Shown here in pieces: positions 1 to 8,368 of a stretch of 64,000 nucleotides of DNA. How positions within the stretch are numbered: the stretch's first letter is position 1; every line of letters starts with the position of its first letter. This DNA is from Blautia sp. (GTDB lineage Bacteria > Bacillota > Clostridia > Lachnospirales > Lachnospiraceae), in NCBI GenBank assembly GCA_026169535.1, contig JAPFCU010000071.1, positions 1 to 64,000 of the forward strand, given 5' to 3'. The notes beneath the pieces are model-generated. The model worked only from the letters and a program-made list of their open reading frames with translations, was not told the DNA's origin and made no database searches. The translations under genes were made by a program, and so were the position numbers.

Positions 1-89
1 CACAGCGGCCAGACGCTAAAATGTCAGATGAACAGCTGGAACAGCTTGCCCCATGGAGCGAGACTGCGAAAGCGAACTGTCAAAACTAA
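1..89 (+). CDS. C-terminus of a probable IS66-type transposase (partial)
   Basis: The window opens inside a reading frame that ends with TAA at 87-89. The last 28 residues are visible and include the stretch EQLEQLAPWSE followed by a Cys near the end. IS66-family TnpC transposases commonly end in a short segment with a Leu-x-Pro-Trp core, and this tail resembles it. That is family knowledge applied to very few residues. The body of the gene lies outside the window, so intactness cannot be judged. The adjacent decayed sequence fits the edge of an insertion. It could instead be the end of an unrelated protein. Confidence 0.35.
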   Translation, partial: QRPDAKMSDEQLEQLAPWSETAKANCQN

Positions 90-102
90 ACATAGAGCAA
101 AA

Positions 103-131
103 CGCTTGCATCTATCATTTTGGTGCAAGCG
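103..131. repeat. Short perfect inverted repeat behind the transposase tail
   Basis: Arms CGCTTGCA (103-110) and TGCAAGCG (124-131) are perfect complements around a 13-base loop, 13 bases after the stop of the partial transposase frame. There is no T-run, so it is not a classical terminator. It may belong to the end of the insertion element; IS66 elements often end in sequence related to CGCTTAC. That link is inference. Confidence 0.4.
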
Positions 132-292
132 TGATTCATGAGCAGCGTAGCAATATTTTGCGCTTACGATATATTAGCCAGTAAACTTTTAGTCTGTTCT
201 CCGGATCCAAACCATCTGAAATTTTTGAATTTTAAATTTTCTTATCTGGAAAATATAAATGGGGAAAATGTTGCGAAATATAAAGAAATAAC

Positions 293-536
293 ATGCTCAC
301 CACATTTGAAGCTTATAAATAAAGGTTCGGATTTGAGGATAATTTTTATTGGTGCGACAAAGATGTAGGAAACGGAGAAAAAGTATTAGTTGGTCATATT
401 GGAAGTCACCCTTATTAATTTATTAGAGAAATGAAAAGTATGCTCTAGCGAAAGATAGATAATGTTACTCAATATTATAAAGAACTCGAAAAGGTATTAG
501 TGATTGATGATTTTCATTATGCTTCAAAAGAAAAAT
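293..536 (+). pseudogene. Decayed gene with three in-frame stops
   Basis: From ATG 293 one frame reads as coherent protein but is broken by TAA 320, TAA 416 and TAG 446. Between the stops it gives segments such as RFGFEDNFYWCDKD, KVLVGHIGSHPY and IDNVTQYYKELEKVLVIDD, with a plausible mix of aromatic and charged residues. This is the pattern expected of a gene that has lost function. The product is not recognised; a small immunity or SMI1-like protein is only a guess. The stretch is visibly more AT-rich than the genes to its right and lies beside a probable transposase end, which suggests acquired DNA. A second frame (138-368) is open but reads less like protein. Confidence 0.5.
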
Positions 537-572
537 CGACCCTGCCAGTGAAAGCTGACAGGGTCGGTTTCT
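530..572. terminator. Bidirectional terminator at the 3' end of ugd
   Basis: Stem CGACCCTG (537-544) with CAGGGTCG (559-566), extended by further pairs inside. It is T-rich outward on both strands: TTTCTTT on the right, and ATTTTTCTTTT on the reverse strand. It lies directly after the ugd stop. Confidence 0.8.
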
Positions 573-2051
573 TTAATCTCTTCTGAAAAGATCTCTTGTA
601 TAAACTTTTTCCTGAACATCATCCAGGGAAGAATCATATCTGTTTGCTACAATGGCATTGGATACTGTCTTAAATTCATTGAGGTCACCGATCACACGGC
701 TTCCGAAGAAGGTGGAACCGGAGGGAAGTGTTGGCTCGTAGATCACAACTGTAGCGCCTTTTGCCTTGATGCGCTTCATAACACCCTGGATGGAGGACTG
801 GCGGAAGTTGTCGGAGTTTGACTTCATGGTGAGACGGTAAATTCCGATCACAACTTCTTTTTCTTTTGTGGAGTCATAGGCTCCGTCAGAATAGGAGTAA
901 GCGCCTGCAATCTCCAGTACCCGGTCTGCGATAAAGTCTTTTCTGGTACGGTTGGATTCTACAATGGCAGACATCATATTCTGAGGTACGTCCTGGAAGT
1001 TGGCAAGAAGCTGCTTGGTATCTTTTGGCAGGCAGTATCCGCCATAGCCAAAGGACGGGTTGTTGTAGTGAGTGCCGATACGGGGATCGAGGCATACACC
1101 GTTGATGATCTCCTGGGTGTTCAGACCTTTGGATTCTGCGTAGGTATCCAGCTCGTTGAAATAGGAAACGCGAAGAGCCAGATAAGTATTGGCAAACAGC
1201 TTTACAGCCTCAGCTTCTGTAAATCCCATAAACAGAGTATCAATATTTTCTTTAATGGCGCCCTGCTGAAGAAGAGCGGCAAAGATGTGAGCCTTATCTG
1301 CGGACTTTTCATCACAGGAAACAATAATACGGGACGGATAAAGATTGTCATATAAAGCCTTGGATTCACGAAGGAATTCCGGGCTGAAGATAATATTCTC
1401 GGTATTGTATTTTTTTCTTACAGAAGCAGTATAGCCAACCGGAATGGTGGATTTAATGATCATCATAGCATTGGGGTTTACCTTCTGGACAAGCTCGATC
1501 ACAGCTTCTACAGCGGAAGTATCGAAATAGTTTTTCTTACTGTCATAGTTGGTAGGAGCAGCAATGACAACGAAGTCTGCGTTTTTATAAGCGGTTTCGC
1601 CATCAAGAGTAGCTGTAAGATCCAGTTCTTTTTCTGCCAGGTATTTTTCGATATATTCGTCCTGGATAGGGGATTTTCTGTTGTTGATGAGATCCACTTT
1701 CTCAGGGACGATATCTACGGCTGTTACATGGTTGTGCTGTGCCAGTAGGGTGGCAATGGACAGGCCGACATAGCCGGTACCTGCTACAGCGATATTGTAT
1801 TTTTTGTCCAGAACAGCTGCGGATGGGGCTTCTTTTTCTTCTTCTGTAAAAAGATCTACCACCTCAAACCCCAGAACTTCTCCAAGCTTCTGGAGCTGAT
1901 CTATGGAAGGAGTATAATCGGACTTTTCCAGTCTTCCGATCATAGCGCGGTTGATGCCGGTTGCTTCTGCCAGCTGTACCTGGGTAAGCCCTTTGGTTTT
2001 TCTTTCGCGAATAACAGTATCCACCAGTTTGCTTATAGATAGTTTTTTCAT
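573..2051 (-). CDS. ugd: UDP-glucose 6-dehydrogenase with N-terminal XRE-type HTH domain
   Basis: Oxidises UDP-glucose to UDP-glucuronate with NAD+, supplying acidic sugar for capsule or wall polymers. Residues 1-70 form a Cro/C1-type helix-turn-helix ([22 protein letters not shown] at 21-42 spans both helices). From about residue 85 the protein follows the Ugd family closely: the GTGYVG nucleotide loop at 91-96, STIPVG near 201, Lys284 in [10 protein letters not shown], and the catalytic Cys340 in YGGYCLPKD. Ordinary Ugd proteins are about 390-420 residues and start at the Rossmann fold, so the 492-residue length reflects the extra domain. ATG 2051 has an AGGAGG site and the HTH is in uninterrupted frame. 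The HTH may regulate transcription, possibly of its own gene, but no operator was identified. It stands alone with its own promoter and terminator. Confidence 0.92.
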   Translation of the reverse strand: MKKLSISKLVDTVIRERKTKGLTQVQLAEATGINRAMIGRLEKSDYTPSIDQLQKLGEVLGFEVVDLFTEEEKEAPSAAVLDKKYNIAVAGTGYVGLSIATLLAQHNHVTAVDIVPEKVDLINNRKSPIQDEYIEKYLAEKELDLTATLDGETAYKNADFVVIAAPTNYDSKKNYFDTSAVEAVIELVQKVNPNAMMIIKSTIPVGYTASVRKKYNTENIIFSPEFLRESKALYDNLYPSRIIVSCDEKSADKAHIFAALLQQGAIKENIDTLFMGFTEAEAVKLFANTYLALRVSYFNELDTYAESKGLNTQEIINGVCLDPRIGTHYNNPSFGYGGYCLPKDTKQLLANFQDVPQNMMSAIVESNRTRKDFIADRVLEIAGAYSYSDGAYDSTKEKEVVIGIYRLTMKSNSDNFRQSSIQGVMKRIKAKGATVVIYEPTLPSGSTFFGSRVIGDLNEFKTVSNAIVANRYDSSLDDVQEKVYTRDLFRRD

Positions 2052-2113
2052 TTGTCCTCCTGATATGGTTCTAAATATTATTTTAATAAGTTGAAATAGA
2101 TGTTATGTGACTG

Positions 2114-2142
2114 ATAGTAGCATAATAATATTAAAGTGTCAA
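2114..2142 (-). promoter_or_regulatory. Sigma-A promoter for ugd
   Basis: On the reverse strand, a consensus -35 TTGACA (2137-2142), a 17-base spacer and -10 TACTAT (2114-2119), about 60 bases upstream of the ugd ATG. Confidence 0.8.
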
Positions 2143-2302
2143 TAAACAGTCAGCAAAAAACATATAAACAGTATTTTTATGTGCGAAAACCAGTTTTGAA
2201 TAACATTTCTTGCAATTTGGAATAGAAATGAATGATTGAGAATCAAGGAATTCTATGATAAACTAAGAAAAAGGTCTTTCGTGGCAGCAGGAGGAACACT
2301 TT

Positions 2303-3325
2303 ATGTTATTTTACGGTCTGAGAAAATTCGCCCGGGAACTGGGGCTGGAAGTACAGAGCGGTGTGGCCTGTGGTATCTATAAGGGATATGCGGTCAGTAT
2401 GTGGGATAATGTCAGATACAAAACTTTTAGTATTTCCGCAAAATTTGATGATGATCTTGGCGAAAAAATGCAAATGGAACTCATTGAGTTAGAATCTAAG
2501 TACCGTAGATCGATTTATATCAGATTTTGGGAGGGTGCCCTGATAGCGAAGTTCTTTACTTATCCGGAAACTATGAAACAGTTTCGAGCCTGTTTTTTTG
2601 ATGTTCTTTCTCTTTTAAACCAGTATGATATTCCGGATGCGGATATTTGTCCCAGATGTGGACTTCCTATGTATGGTCAGGGTGTCTGGTCTATATATCA
2701 GATGTCTGCGCTGCAGAGTGGTATCTATGCTCACGAAAACTGCATGGCAGAGCTGGAACTGGAAATAAAGCGCCAGATGAAAAGAAAACAAAGGCATTGC
2801 TCTTCAAAAAGAGGCAGGCCAAATTCCAAAGCTAGATATCTTCCAGGCTGGATTGGAGCGCTGGCTGGCTGTATTCTCAGTACAATTATTTTTATAGCAG
2901 GTATGCTGTTTGAAAGCCCGTATAACAATGCTCGTCGAGGAGCAGCGGCATGCTGCGGAGGGCTGATCGTAAAAATAGGATACGATATGACAGGAGGCAT
3001 CCATGGAAAAAAACGCAGCCTTACGATCGTCACCATGACGATAATGTCTATTGTTCTGGGGATTTTTGGATTCTTTATTATTCAGAATGCAATAGAAATG
3101 AATCACTTGCAGATGATTCCGGAAGATATATCAGAGATAGAGGCGTGTCGATTATATATTCAATCCGGCATACAAGCTATCCTGGAAGAAAAAGTACGCG
3201 TTATATGCAGCATGTGTATTTTTATTCCGGTTTCCATGATTCCGATCCTGGATATTGCGTTTGATCTATATTATGGTGAGGAAGACCGACAGGTGTATTG
3301 TAAACGTCTTTACAAAAGAAAATAA
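2303..3325 (+). CDS. Uncharacterised Cys-pair and membrane protein, copy A
   Basis: Function unknown. This 340-residue protein has an N-terminal soluble half of about 165 residues with CPRCG at 116-120 followed by HENC at 144-147. This CxxC...HxxC arrangement could bind zinc. A basic linker follows, then about three hydrophobic stretches (roughly 182-203, 243-265 and 303-325) that look like membrane helices. The end is basic. It has a close paralogue immediately downstream, separated by 19 bases, so the two are probably co-transcribed. A GGAGG site sits ahead of ATG 2303. Residues 1-34 are nearly identical between the copies and the C-terminal halves have diverged. No enzymatic motif was recognised. 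Confidence 0.75.
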   Translation: MLFYGLRKFARELGLEVQSGVACGIYKGYAVSMWDNVRYKTFSISAKFDDDLGEKMQMELIELESKYRRSIYIRFWEGALIAKFFTYPETMKQFRACFFDVLSLLNQYDIPDADICPRCGLPMYGQGVWSIYQMSALQSGIYAHENCMAELELEIKRQMKRKQRHCSSKRGRPNSKARYLPGWIGALAGCILSTIIFIAGMLFESPYNNARRGAAACCGGLIVKIGYDMTGGIHGKKRSLTIVTMTIMSIVLGIFGFFIIQNAIEMNHLQMIPEDISEIEACRLYIQSGIQAILEEKVRVICSMCIFIPVSMIPILDIAFDLYYGEEDRQVYCKRLYKRK

Positions 3326-3344
3326 GATCAGGAGGGAAAAGTGA

Positions 3345-4343
3345 ATGGTATTCTATGGTCTGAGAAAATTTGCCCGGGAACTGGGGCTGGAAGTACAGAG
3401 CGGCGTGGTCTGCGGTATTTATGAGAGATATGCAGTCAGTATGTGGGAGGGGAATGGCTACAAAACCTTCAGCATTTCAGCAAAATTTGAAGAAGAGCTC
3501 TGTAATAAAATGGAAATAGAGCTTATGGACCTGGAAGGGAATTACAGAAGAGTTGTTTATATCAGATTTATAGAGGGTGTTCTGGAAGCGAGATTTCTTG
3601 ATAATCCAGGAACCATGAAGCAGTTTCGAAATTGCTTTTTTGATGTTCTCTCTGTTCTGGATGGATATGAGATTCCGGATGCAGATATTTGTCCAAAATG
3701 CGGACTTCCCATGTATGGTCAGGGTGTCTGGTCTTTATTTAAGATATATGGCCGGAAATCCTGTCTTTATACTCATGAACATTGTGCGGCTGCCATGGAA
3801 CGGGAAGTAAACCGGCAGATTGAATGGGACCGCCAGCATCCTATGTCAAAAGAGGAATTTATTGAGGCGATGATGGAGATCCATGGAGACGAATCCCTGG
3901 AAGAAATTGAAAAACTGTATGAAGAAATAGAAGAACCAGACACAGAACAAAGGCGGATGCAGAGACGCCTGCCGGGATGGGTCGGGGCATTGTGCGGGAG
4001 TGTTCTTGGAGCTTTTATTTTGGCTGTAGCACATGGATTCCTGGGTCTTGCTGCAATTTATTTTTCCTGGCTGTGCGGAGAACTGGTCGGAGCAGGATAT
4101 AAATGGACAAAAGATGTCAGGGGAAAGAAAGGCAGCATAATTATAATCGTTATGACAATTTTTTCTGTTTTCCTGGCAGCTGGTTTTCGTGTGATGGAGA
4201 TGCAAAAAAGAGATTACCTGGTCTATATAGTGGGTGGAAGTCTTATTTCTTTAATAGGAGTGGCAGATGTTATTATAGGGCTTTTTATGGCTAAAAGAGA
4301 TGATAAGGGAATGCAGCGGAAACGCCTTCAGAAAAGAAAATAA
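3345..4343 (+). CDS. Uncharacterised Cys-pair and membrane protein, copy B
   Basis: Tandem paralogue of the preceding gene, 332 residues. It keeps the same opening (FYGLRKFARELGLEVQSG), the CPKCGLPMYGQGVWS motif and a downstream HEHC, so the putative metal site is conserved. It adds an acidic stretch (about residues 165-200) before the RLPGWVGAL segment that begins the membrane part. Two or three hydrophobic segments follow, and the C-terminus is again basic. The start at 3345 follows a GGAGGG site. Conservation of the N-terminal half and the cysteines, against drift in the linker and membrane part, suggests both copies are functional and may form a complex. That is inference. Confidence 0.75.
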   Translation: MVFYGLRKFARELGLEVQSGVVCGIYERYAVSMWEGNGYKTFSISAKFEEELCNKMEIELMDLEGNYRRVVYIRFIEGVLEARFLDNPGTMKQFRNCFFDVLSVLDGYEIPDADICPKCGLPMYGQGVWSLFKIYGRKSCLYTHEHCAAAMEREVNRQIEWDRQHPMSKEEFIEAMMEIHGDESLEEIEKLYEEIEEPDTEQRRMQRRLPGWVGALCGSVLGAFILAVAHGFLGLAAIYFSWLCGELVGAGYKWTKDVRGKKGSIIIIVMTIFSVFLAAGFRVMEMQKRDYLVYIVGGSLISLIGVADVIIGLFMAKRDDKGMQRKRLQKRK

Positions 4344-4383
4344 ACCTGCTGCTTAAAAAAATGAAAAAATTTCATTACATCTC

Positions 4384-4412
4384 TTGACGAATGGAAATAA
4401 GCGTGTTATCAT
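4384..4412 (+). promoter_or_regulatory. Sigma-A promoter of the rplU operon
   Basis: TTGACG (4384-4389), a 17-base spacer and TATCAT (4407-4412). It is placed about 90 bases before the rplU start, leaving room for the leader. Confidence 0.8.
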
Positions 4413-4415
4413 ACA

Positions 4416-4490
4416 ACAGTATGCCGCACAAAGAGGTTGAAGCGACGAGGCTTTTGCATCGTCCACCATATTTGGCGAGTAAATTTTACA
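4416..4490 (+). ncRNA. Probable L21 ribosomal-protein leader
   Basis: The transcribed stretch before rplU contains GCCGCACAAAGAGGTTG and, further on, TTTGGCGAG, which resemble the conserved parts of the Firmicute L21 leader family known for autoregulation of rplU operons. I recognise it from these segments and its position only; no covariance model could be run. Confidence 0.55.
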
Positions 4491-4503
4491 GGAGGTGCCA
4501 CAG

Positions 4504-4809
4504 ATGTACGCAATTATTGCAACAGGTGGTAAACAGTACAAAGTTGCCGAGGGCGACGTGATCAGAGTTGAGAAACTCGGTGTTGAAGCTGGTGAAACCG
4601 TAACTTTCGATAACGTGATCGCAGTCAGCAATGACGGATTAAAAGTTGGAGAAGATGTGAAAAATGCCAGTGTTACCGCTTCTGTAGTTGAAAACGGTAA
4701 AGCTAAAAAAGTTATCGTTTACAAATACAAAAGAAAAACTGGATATCACAAGAAAAACGGTCACAGACAGCAGTTTACAAAAGTTAAAATCGAAAAGATC
4801 AACGCTTAA
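4504..4809 (+). CDS. rplU: 50S ribosomal protein L21
   Basis: Binds 23S rRNA in the large subunit. The 101-residue protein opens with [14 protein letters not shown], the family hallmark, and ends with the basic [14 protein letters not shown] region typical of L21. ATG 4504 is chosen because the AGGAGGTG ribosome site lies just upstream; a GTG at 4495 overlaps that site and is not a credible start. It is the first gene of an operon continuing through prp and rpmA. Confidence 0.97.
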   Translation: MYAIIATGGKQYKVAEGDVIRVEKLGVEAGETVTFDNVIAVSNDGLKVGEDVKNASVTASVVENGKAKKVIVYKYKRKTGYHKKNGHRQQFTKVKIEKINA

Positions 4810-4821
4810 TCTGGTGTTTGT

Positions 4822-5142
4822 ATGATTACAGTGACAGTCACGAAGAAGAACAATTCCTATACAGAGTTTACTTCAAGAGGACATGCCGGTTATGCAGAGG
4901 AAGGGCAGGACATTATATGCGCTGCAGTTTCTGTTCTGGTGATCAACACAGTCAATTCTCTTGAAACACTCACCCATGACAGGATATCCGTAGAAGAAAA
5001 TGACGGTTATGTATCTTTTTCTTTCATCGAACCTGTGACAGAGGGAGGAACACTCCTGATGGATTCCCTTGTTCTCGGACTGACAGAAATTGAGAATAGT
5101 TATTCGAAAAAGTATCTGAAAGTAAAAGTCAGGGAGGTGTAA
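4822..5142 (+). CDS. prp: Ribosomal-processing cysteine protease Prp
   Basis: Cleaves the N-terminal extension of ribosomal protein L27 in Firmicutes. The 106-residue length and the motif [18 protein letters not shown] fit the family (former YsxB/DUF464), with the His of GHAGYA and the Cys of CAAVS as the catalytic pair. It lies between rplU and rpmA as in Bacillus and Staphylococcus. Its presence agrees with the cleavable L27 leader encoded by the next gene. Confidence 0.93.
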   Translation: MITVTVTKKNNSYTEFTSRGHAGYAEEGQDIICAAVSVLVINTVNSLETLTHDRISVEENDGYVSFSFIEPVTEGGTLLMDSLVLGLTEIENSYSKKYLKVKVREV

Positions 5143-5146
5143 CGAC

Positions 5147-5434
5147 ATGATGAAAATGAACCTTCAGTTATTCGCACATAAAAAAGGTGTTGGTTCCACA
5201 AAGAACGGCCGTGACTCTGAGTCCAAGAGACTTGGTGCCAAAAGAGCAGACGGACAGTTTGTTAAGGCAGGAAACATCCTTTACAGACAGCGCGGAACCA
5301 AGATTCACCCAGGCGTGAACGTAGGCTGCGGTAAAGATTATACATTATTCGCACTGACAGATGGTGTTGTAAGATTCACCAGAAAAGGACGCGATAAGAA
5401 ACAGGTTTCTATCGTACCGGTAGAGGCAGAATAA
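5147..5434 (+). CDS. rpmA: 50S ribosomal protein L27 with cleavable N-terminus
   Basis: L27 reaches the peptidyl-transferase centre with its N-terminus. This 95-residue form begins MMKMNLQLF before [15 protein letters not shown], so the mature protein would start at the Ala after Phe9. That matches the Prp cleavage site known from Staphylococcus (LQFF/A). The rest ([29 protein letters not shown]) is standard L27. Two ATG codons are adjacent (5147 and 5150); the GGGAGG site serves either. Confidence 0.97.
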   Translation: MMKMNLQLFAHKKGVGSTKNGRDSESKRLGAKRADGQFVKAGNILYRQRGTKIHPGVNVGCGKDYTLFALTDGVVRFTRKGRDKKQVSIVPVEAE

Positions 5435-5446
5435 TCAGTTCAGCGT

Positions 5447-5484
5447 AAGGCTTCAAATCGTTCAGGTTTGGAGCCTTTTGTTTA
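5447..5484 (+). terminator. Intrinsic terminator or attenuator between rpmA and obgE
   Basis: AAGGCTTCAAA (5447-5457) pairs with TTTGGAGCCTT (5467-5477) with one mismatch, followed by TTTGTTT. It probably reduces read-through from the ribosomal genes into obgE. Confidence 0.65.
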
Positions 5485-5502
5485 CAGTATAAGGAGCGAT
5501 TT

Positions 5503-6789
5503 ATGTTTGCAGACAGAGCAAAAATCATGATCCGTTCAGGTAAGGGCGGAGACGGCCATGTAAGCTTCCGCAGAGAGCTGTACGTACCAAACGGCGGTCC
5601 GGATGGCGGGGACGGCGGAAGAGGCGGCGACGTTATCTTTGAGGTTGACGAAGGACAGAATACTCTGGGAGATTACAGGCATAAAAGAAAATATAAAGCA
5701 CAGGACGGCGAAGAAGGCGGCAAGAGACGCTGCCATGGAGCAGATGGTAAGGATATCGTCCTGAAGGTTCCGGAGGGAACCGTTATTATGGATGCGGAGT
5801 CACGGAAAGTCATTGCAGATATGTCCGGAGAAAACCGCAGACAGATTGTTTTAAAAGGTGGAAGAGGCGGAAAGGGCAACCAGCATTATGCAACTGCTAC
5901 TATGCAGGTACCCAAGTACGCCCAGCCAGGTCAGCCGGCTCAGGAGCTGGAAGTGCTTCTGGAGCTGAAGGTGATCGCAGACGTAGGACTGGTAGGATTC
6001 CCTAATGTAGGAAAGTCCACATTCCTTTCCAGAGTCACTAATGCACAGCCAAAGATCGCCAACTATCATTTTACTACACTGAGCCCGAATCTTGGTGTTG
6101 TAGATACAGAGAACGGTGGTTTTGTCATTGCAGATATTCCGGGGCTTATTGAGGGAGCTTCTGAGGGTGTGGGTCTGGGACACGAATTCCTTCGTCATAT
6201 TGAGCGTACCAGGGTTCTGGTGCACATTGTAGATGCAGCATCTACAGAAGGCCGTGATCCTATTGATGATATCTATAAGATCAATAAGGAGCTTGAAGCA
6301 TATAATCCGGAGATTGCAGCCAGACCTCAGCTGATCGCGGCAAACAAGATTGACTGTATTTACGGTGAAGAGGATCCGGTAGCTCTTCTGAAAGCGGAAT
6401 TTGAGCCAAAAGGTATTCAGGTATACCCGATCTCTGCTGCTACAGGCCAGGGAATCAGGGAGCTTCTTTTTGGCGTAAAAGAGCTTCTGGACAAGTGTCC
6501 GGCAGAGCGTGTTGTATTTGAACAGGAATTCTTCCCGGAGGATGTTCTGATCACAGAAAACCTTCCTTATACCATCACAAAGGCGGAGAATGATCCTCAT
6601 ATATTTGTGGTGGAAGGACCAAAGATCGAGAAAATGCTTGGATACACCAATCTGGATTCTGAGAAGGGCTTTGCCTTTTTCCAGCGCTTCCTGAAAGACG
6701 GAGGCATTCTGGACGAACTGGAAAATGCAGGTATCCAGGAGGGCGATACAGTCCGTATGTATGGTTTTGACTTTGATTATTATAAATAA
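5503..6789 (+). CDS. obgE: GTPase Obg (CgtA)
   Basis: Essential GTPase acting in 50S assembly and stress control. The 428 residues show the complete Obg layout: glycine-rich N-domain (GGPDGGDGGRGGDV near 31-44), G domain with P-loop GFPNVGKST at 165-173, DIPGLIEGA for G3 and AANKID for G4, and the C-terminal OCT domain ending DFDYYK. Start ATG 5503 has an AAGGAG site. It follows rpmA as in most Firmicutes. Confidence 0.97.
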   Translation: MFADRAKIMIRSGKGGDGHVSFRRELYVPNGGPDGGDGGRGGDVIFEVDEGQNTLGDYRHKRKYKAQDGEEGGKRRCHGADGKDIVLKVPEGTVIMDAESRKVIADMSGENRRQIVLKGGRGGKGNQHYATATMQVPKYAQPGQPAQELEVLLELKVIADVGLVGFPNVGKSTFLSRVTNAQPKIANYHFTTLSPNLGVVDTENGGFVIADIPGLIEGASEGVGLGHEFLRHIERTRVLVHIVDAASTEGRDPIDDIYKINKELEAYNPEIAARPQLIAANKIDCIYGEEDPVALLKAEFEPKGIQVYPISAATGQGIRELLFGVKELLDKCPAERVVFEQEFFPEDVLITENLPYTITKAENDPHIFVVEGPKIEKMLGYTNLDSEKGFAFFQRFLKDGGILDELENAGIQEGDTVRMYGFDFDYYK

Positions 6790-6818
6790 GTGTAATTTTA
6801 GAAAGGCTGGTCATAATT

Positions 6819-7109
6819 ATGACAAGTAAACAGAGAGCTTATCTGAAAAGCTTGGCGATGAAAATGGAACCGATCCTTCAGCTTGGAAAGGGAGGAGTCA
6901 CCCCGGAAAATACTGCATCTGTAGATGAGGCTCTTGCAGCAAGAGAGCTGATCAAGATCAATGTTCTTCAGAACTGTCTGGACGATACCCGTCAGATGGC
7001 AGAGCTTCTGGCTGAGAGAACACACGCTCAGGTAGTGCAGGTGATCGGAAGAAAGATCGTTCTTTACAGAGAAGGAAAAAAAGACAAAAAGAAAATCATT
7101 CTTCCTTAA
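6819..7109 (+). CDS. yhbY: YhbY-family RNA-binding protein (CRM domain)
   Basis: Small CRM-domain protein thought to act on pre-50S particles. The 96 residues contain the expected opening (LTSKQR-like, here MTSKQRAYLKSLA), the LGKGGVT loop corresponding to the family GxxG, ELIKINVLQN, and a basic tail. It sits between obgE and nadD, a frequent Firmicute order. Confidence 0.92.
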   Translation: MTSKQRAYLKSLAMKMEPILQLGKGGVTPENTASVDEALAARELIKINVLQNCLDDTRQMAELLAERTHAQVVQVIGRKIVLYREGKKDKKKIILP

Positions 7110-7131
7110 ATGATATCAGAGAGGTGCTGGT

Positions 7132-7770
7132 ATGGGAGCGGACCGTAAAAAAATAGGGATCATGGGAGGAACCTTTGATCCCATCCATGTAGGACATCTG
7201 ATCCTCGGCGAAAAAGCCTATGAACAGCTTGGTCTTGACCGTGTGTGGTTTATGCCCAGCGGAAATCCGCCGCACAAAAGGAACCGGAAGGGTCAGGCCA
7301 GCAATGAGCAGAGGGTTTCTATGGTGAAAAAAGCGATTGCAGGAAATCCTCATTTTGAGCTTTCTCTGATAGAAATGAATGAAGACGGGTATACTTATAC
7401 CTACCGGACACTGGAACGGCTGAAAGAGGAGAATCCGGATACAGATTATTATTTTATCATCGGAGCAGATTCTCTTTATGATTTTGCCACATGGAAAAAG
7501 CCGGAACGGATCTGCGGAGCATGTACCATTGTGGTGGCGGCCAGAGATCATGTTCCTGCAAAGAGTCTGGATCAGCAGATGACGTTTCTTTCGCAGCAGT
7601 ATCACGGATGTTTTATCCGGCTGGATACTTTGAATATTGACATTTCCAGCAGATTGATCCGCCAGTGGCTTCATGAGGGCAAAAGCCTTCGGTATTATGT
7701 TCCGGATCCGGTTGTTTCCTATATCCGGGAAAACAATATTTATCTTACATCAGAAGGAGACATCGGATAA
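7132..7770 (+). CDS. nadD: Nicotinate-nucleotide adenylyltransferase
   Basis: Converts nicotinate mononucleotide and ATP to deamido-NAD. Residues 11-22 carry the nucleotidyltransferase signature GGTFDPIHVGHL with its HxGH element, and ISSRLIR near 172 is the C-terminal ATP-binding motif (ISSTxIR). FMPSGNPPHK is the typical NadD loop. The 212-residue length is normal. The next gene starts one base after the stop. Confidence 0.96.
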   Translation: MGADRKKIGIMGGTFDPIHVGHLILGEKAYEQLGLDRVWFMPSGNPPHKRNRKGQASNEQRVSMVKKAIAGNPHFELSLIEMNEDGYTYTYRTLERLKEENPDTDYYFIIGADSLYDFATWKKPERICGACTIVVAARDHVPAKSLDQQMTFLSQQYHGCFIRLDTLNIDISSRLIRQWLHEGKSLRYYVPDPVVSYIRENNIYLTSEGDIG

Positions 7771-7771
7771 A

Positions 7772-8368
7772 ATGGCAGAGTACGATTTTGAAAAAATGCA
7801 GAAAAAGCTTCAGAAATATCTGGATGAGGATCGTTTTCAGCATACATTGGGTGTCATGTATACCTGCGCGGCCCTGGCAATGGCTCATGGCTATGATATG
7901 AAGGATGCACAGGCAGCAGGTCTTCTTCATGACTGCGCAAAATGTATTCCTAACAAGAAGAAATTGAAATTATGTGAAAATAACTGTATTTCAGTGACGG
8001 AATTTGAAAAAGAGCATCCGTTTCTCCTTCATGCAAAGCTTGGGGCTTTTATTGCAAAAGAAAAATACGGAATCAAGAATGAAGATATCCTTTCCTCTAT
8101 CCGGTTCCATACAACCGGAAAACCGGAAATGAGCCTTCTGGAAAAGATTGTTTATATTGCGGATTATATTGAGCCTGGAAGATACAAAGCACAGCATCTT
8201 GATAAGATCCGGGCTTTGGCATTCAGGGATCTGGATGAATGTATGTATGAGATCCTGAAGGATACTCTGGCATATTTAGAGGAAGACCCCAAGGATATTG
8301 ATCTTACTACAAAGGATGCGTTTATTTACTATAAGGACTTACATATGGAAAGGGGCGTTCATTCATGA
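7772..8368 (+). CDS. yqeK: YqeK family HD-domain hydrolase
   Basis: YqeK enzymes are HD-type symmetrical diadenosine tetraphosphate hydrolases. The 198-residue protein has metal ligands in HTLGV (His24), the HD pair at 53-54 (LLHDCAK), and later HPFLLHAKLG and RFHTTG. The start is ATG 7772, one base after nadD. The frame is open further upstream, but that region is nadD coding sequence in another frame. Its stop overlaps the rsfS start by four bases, implying coupled translation. Confidence 0.92.
   Translation: MAEYDFEKMQKKLQKYLDEDRFQHTLGVMYTCAALAMAHGYDMKDAQAAGLLHDCAKCIPNKKKLKLCENNCISVTEFEKEHPFLLHAKLGAFIAKEKYGIKNEDILSSIRFHTTGKPEMSLLEKIVYIADYIEPGRYKAQHLDKIRALAFRDLDECMYEILKDTLAYLEEDPKDIDLTTKDAFIYYKDLHMERGVHS

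Noticed and set aside
138-368. A 76-codon open frame in the AT-rich left end
   Set aside because: No ribosome site, unlike any known protein, and the overlapping frame from 293 gives more protein-like sequence despite its stops.
5851-6600. A 249-codon open frame opposite obgE
   Set aside because: Shadow of obgE with no recognisable protein features.
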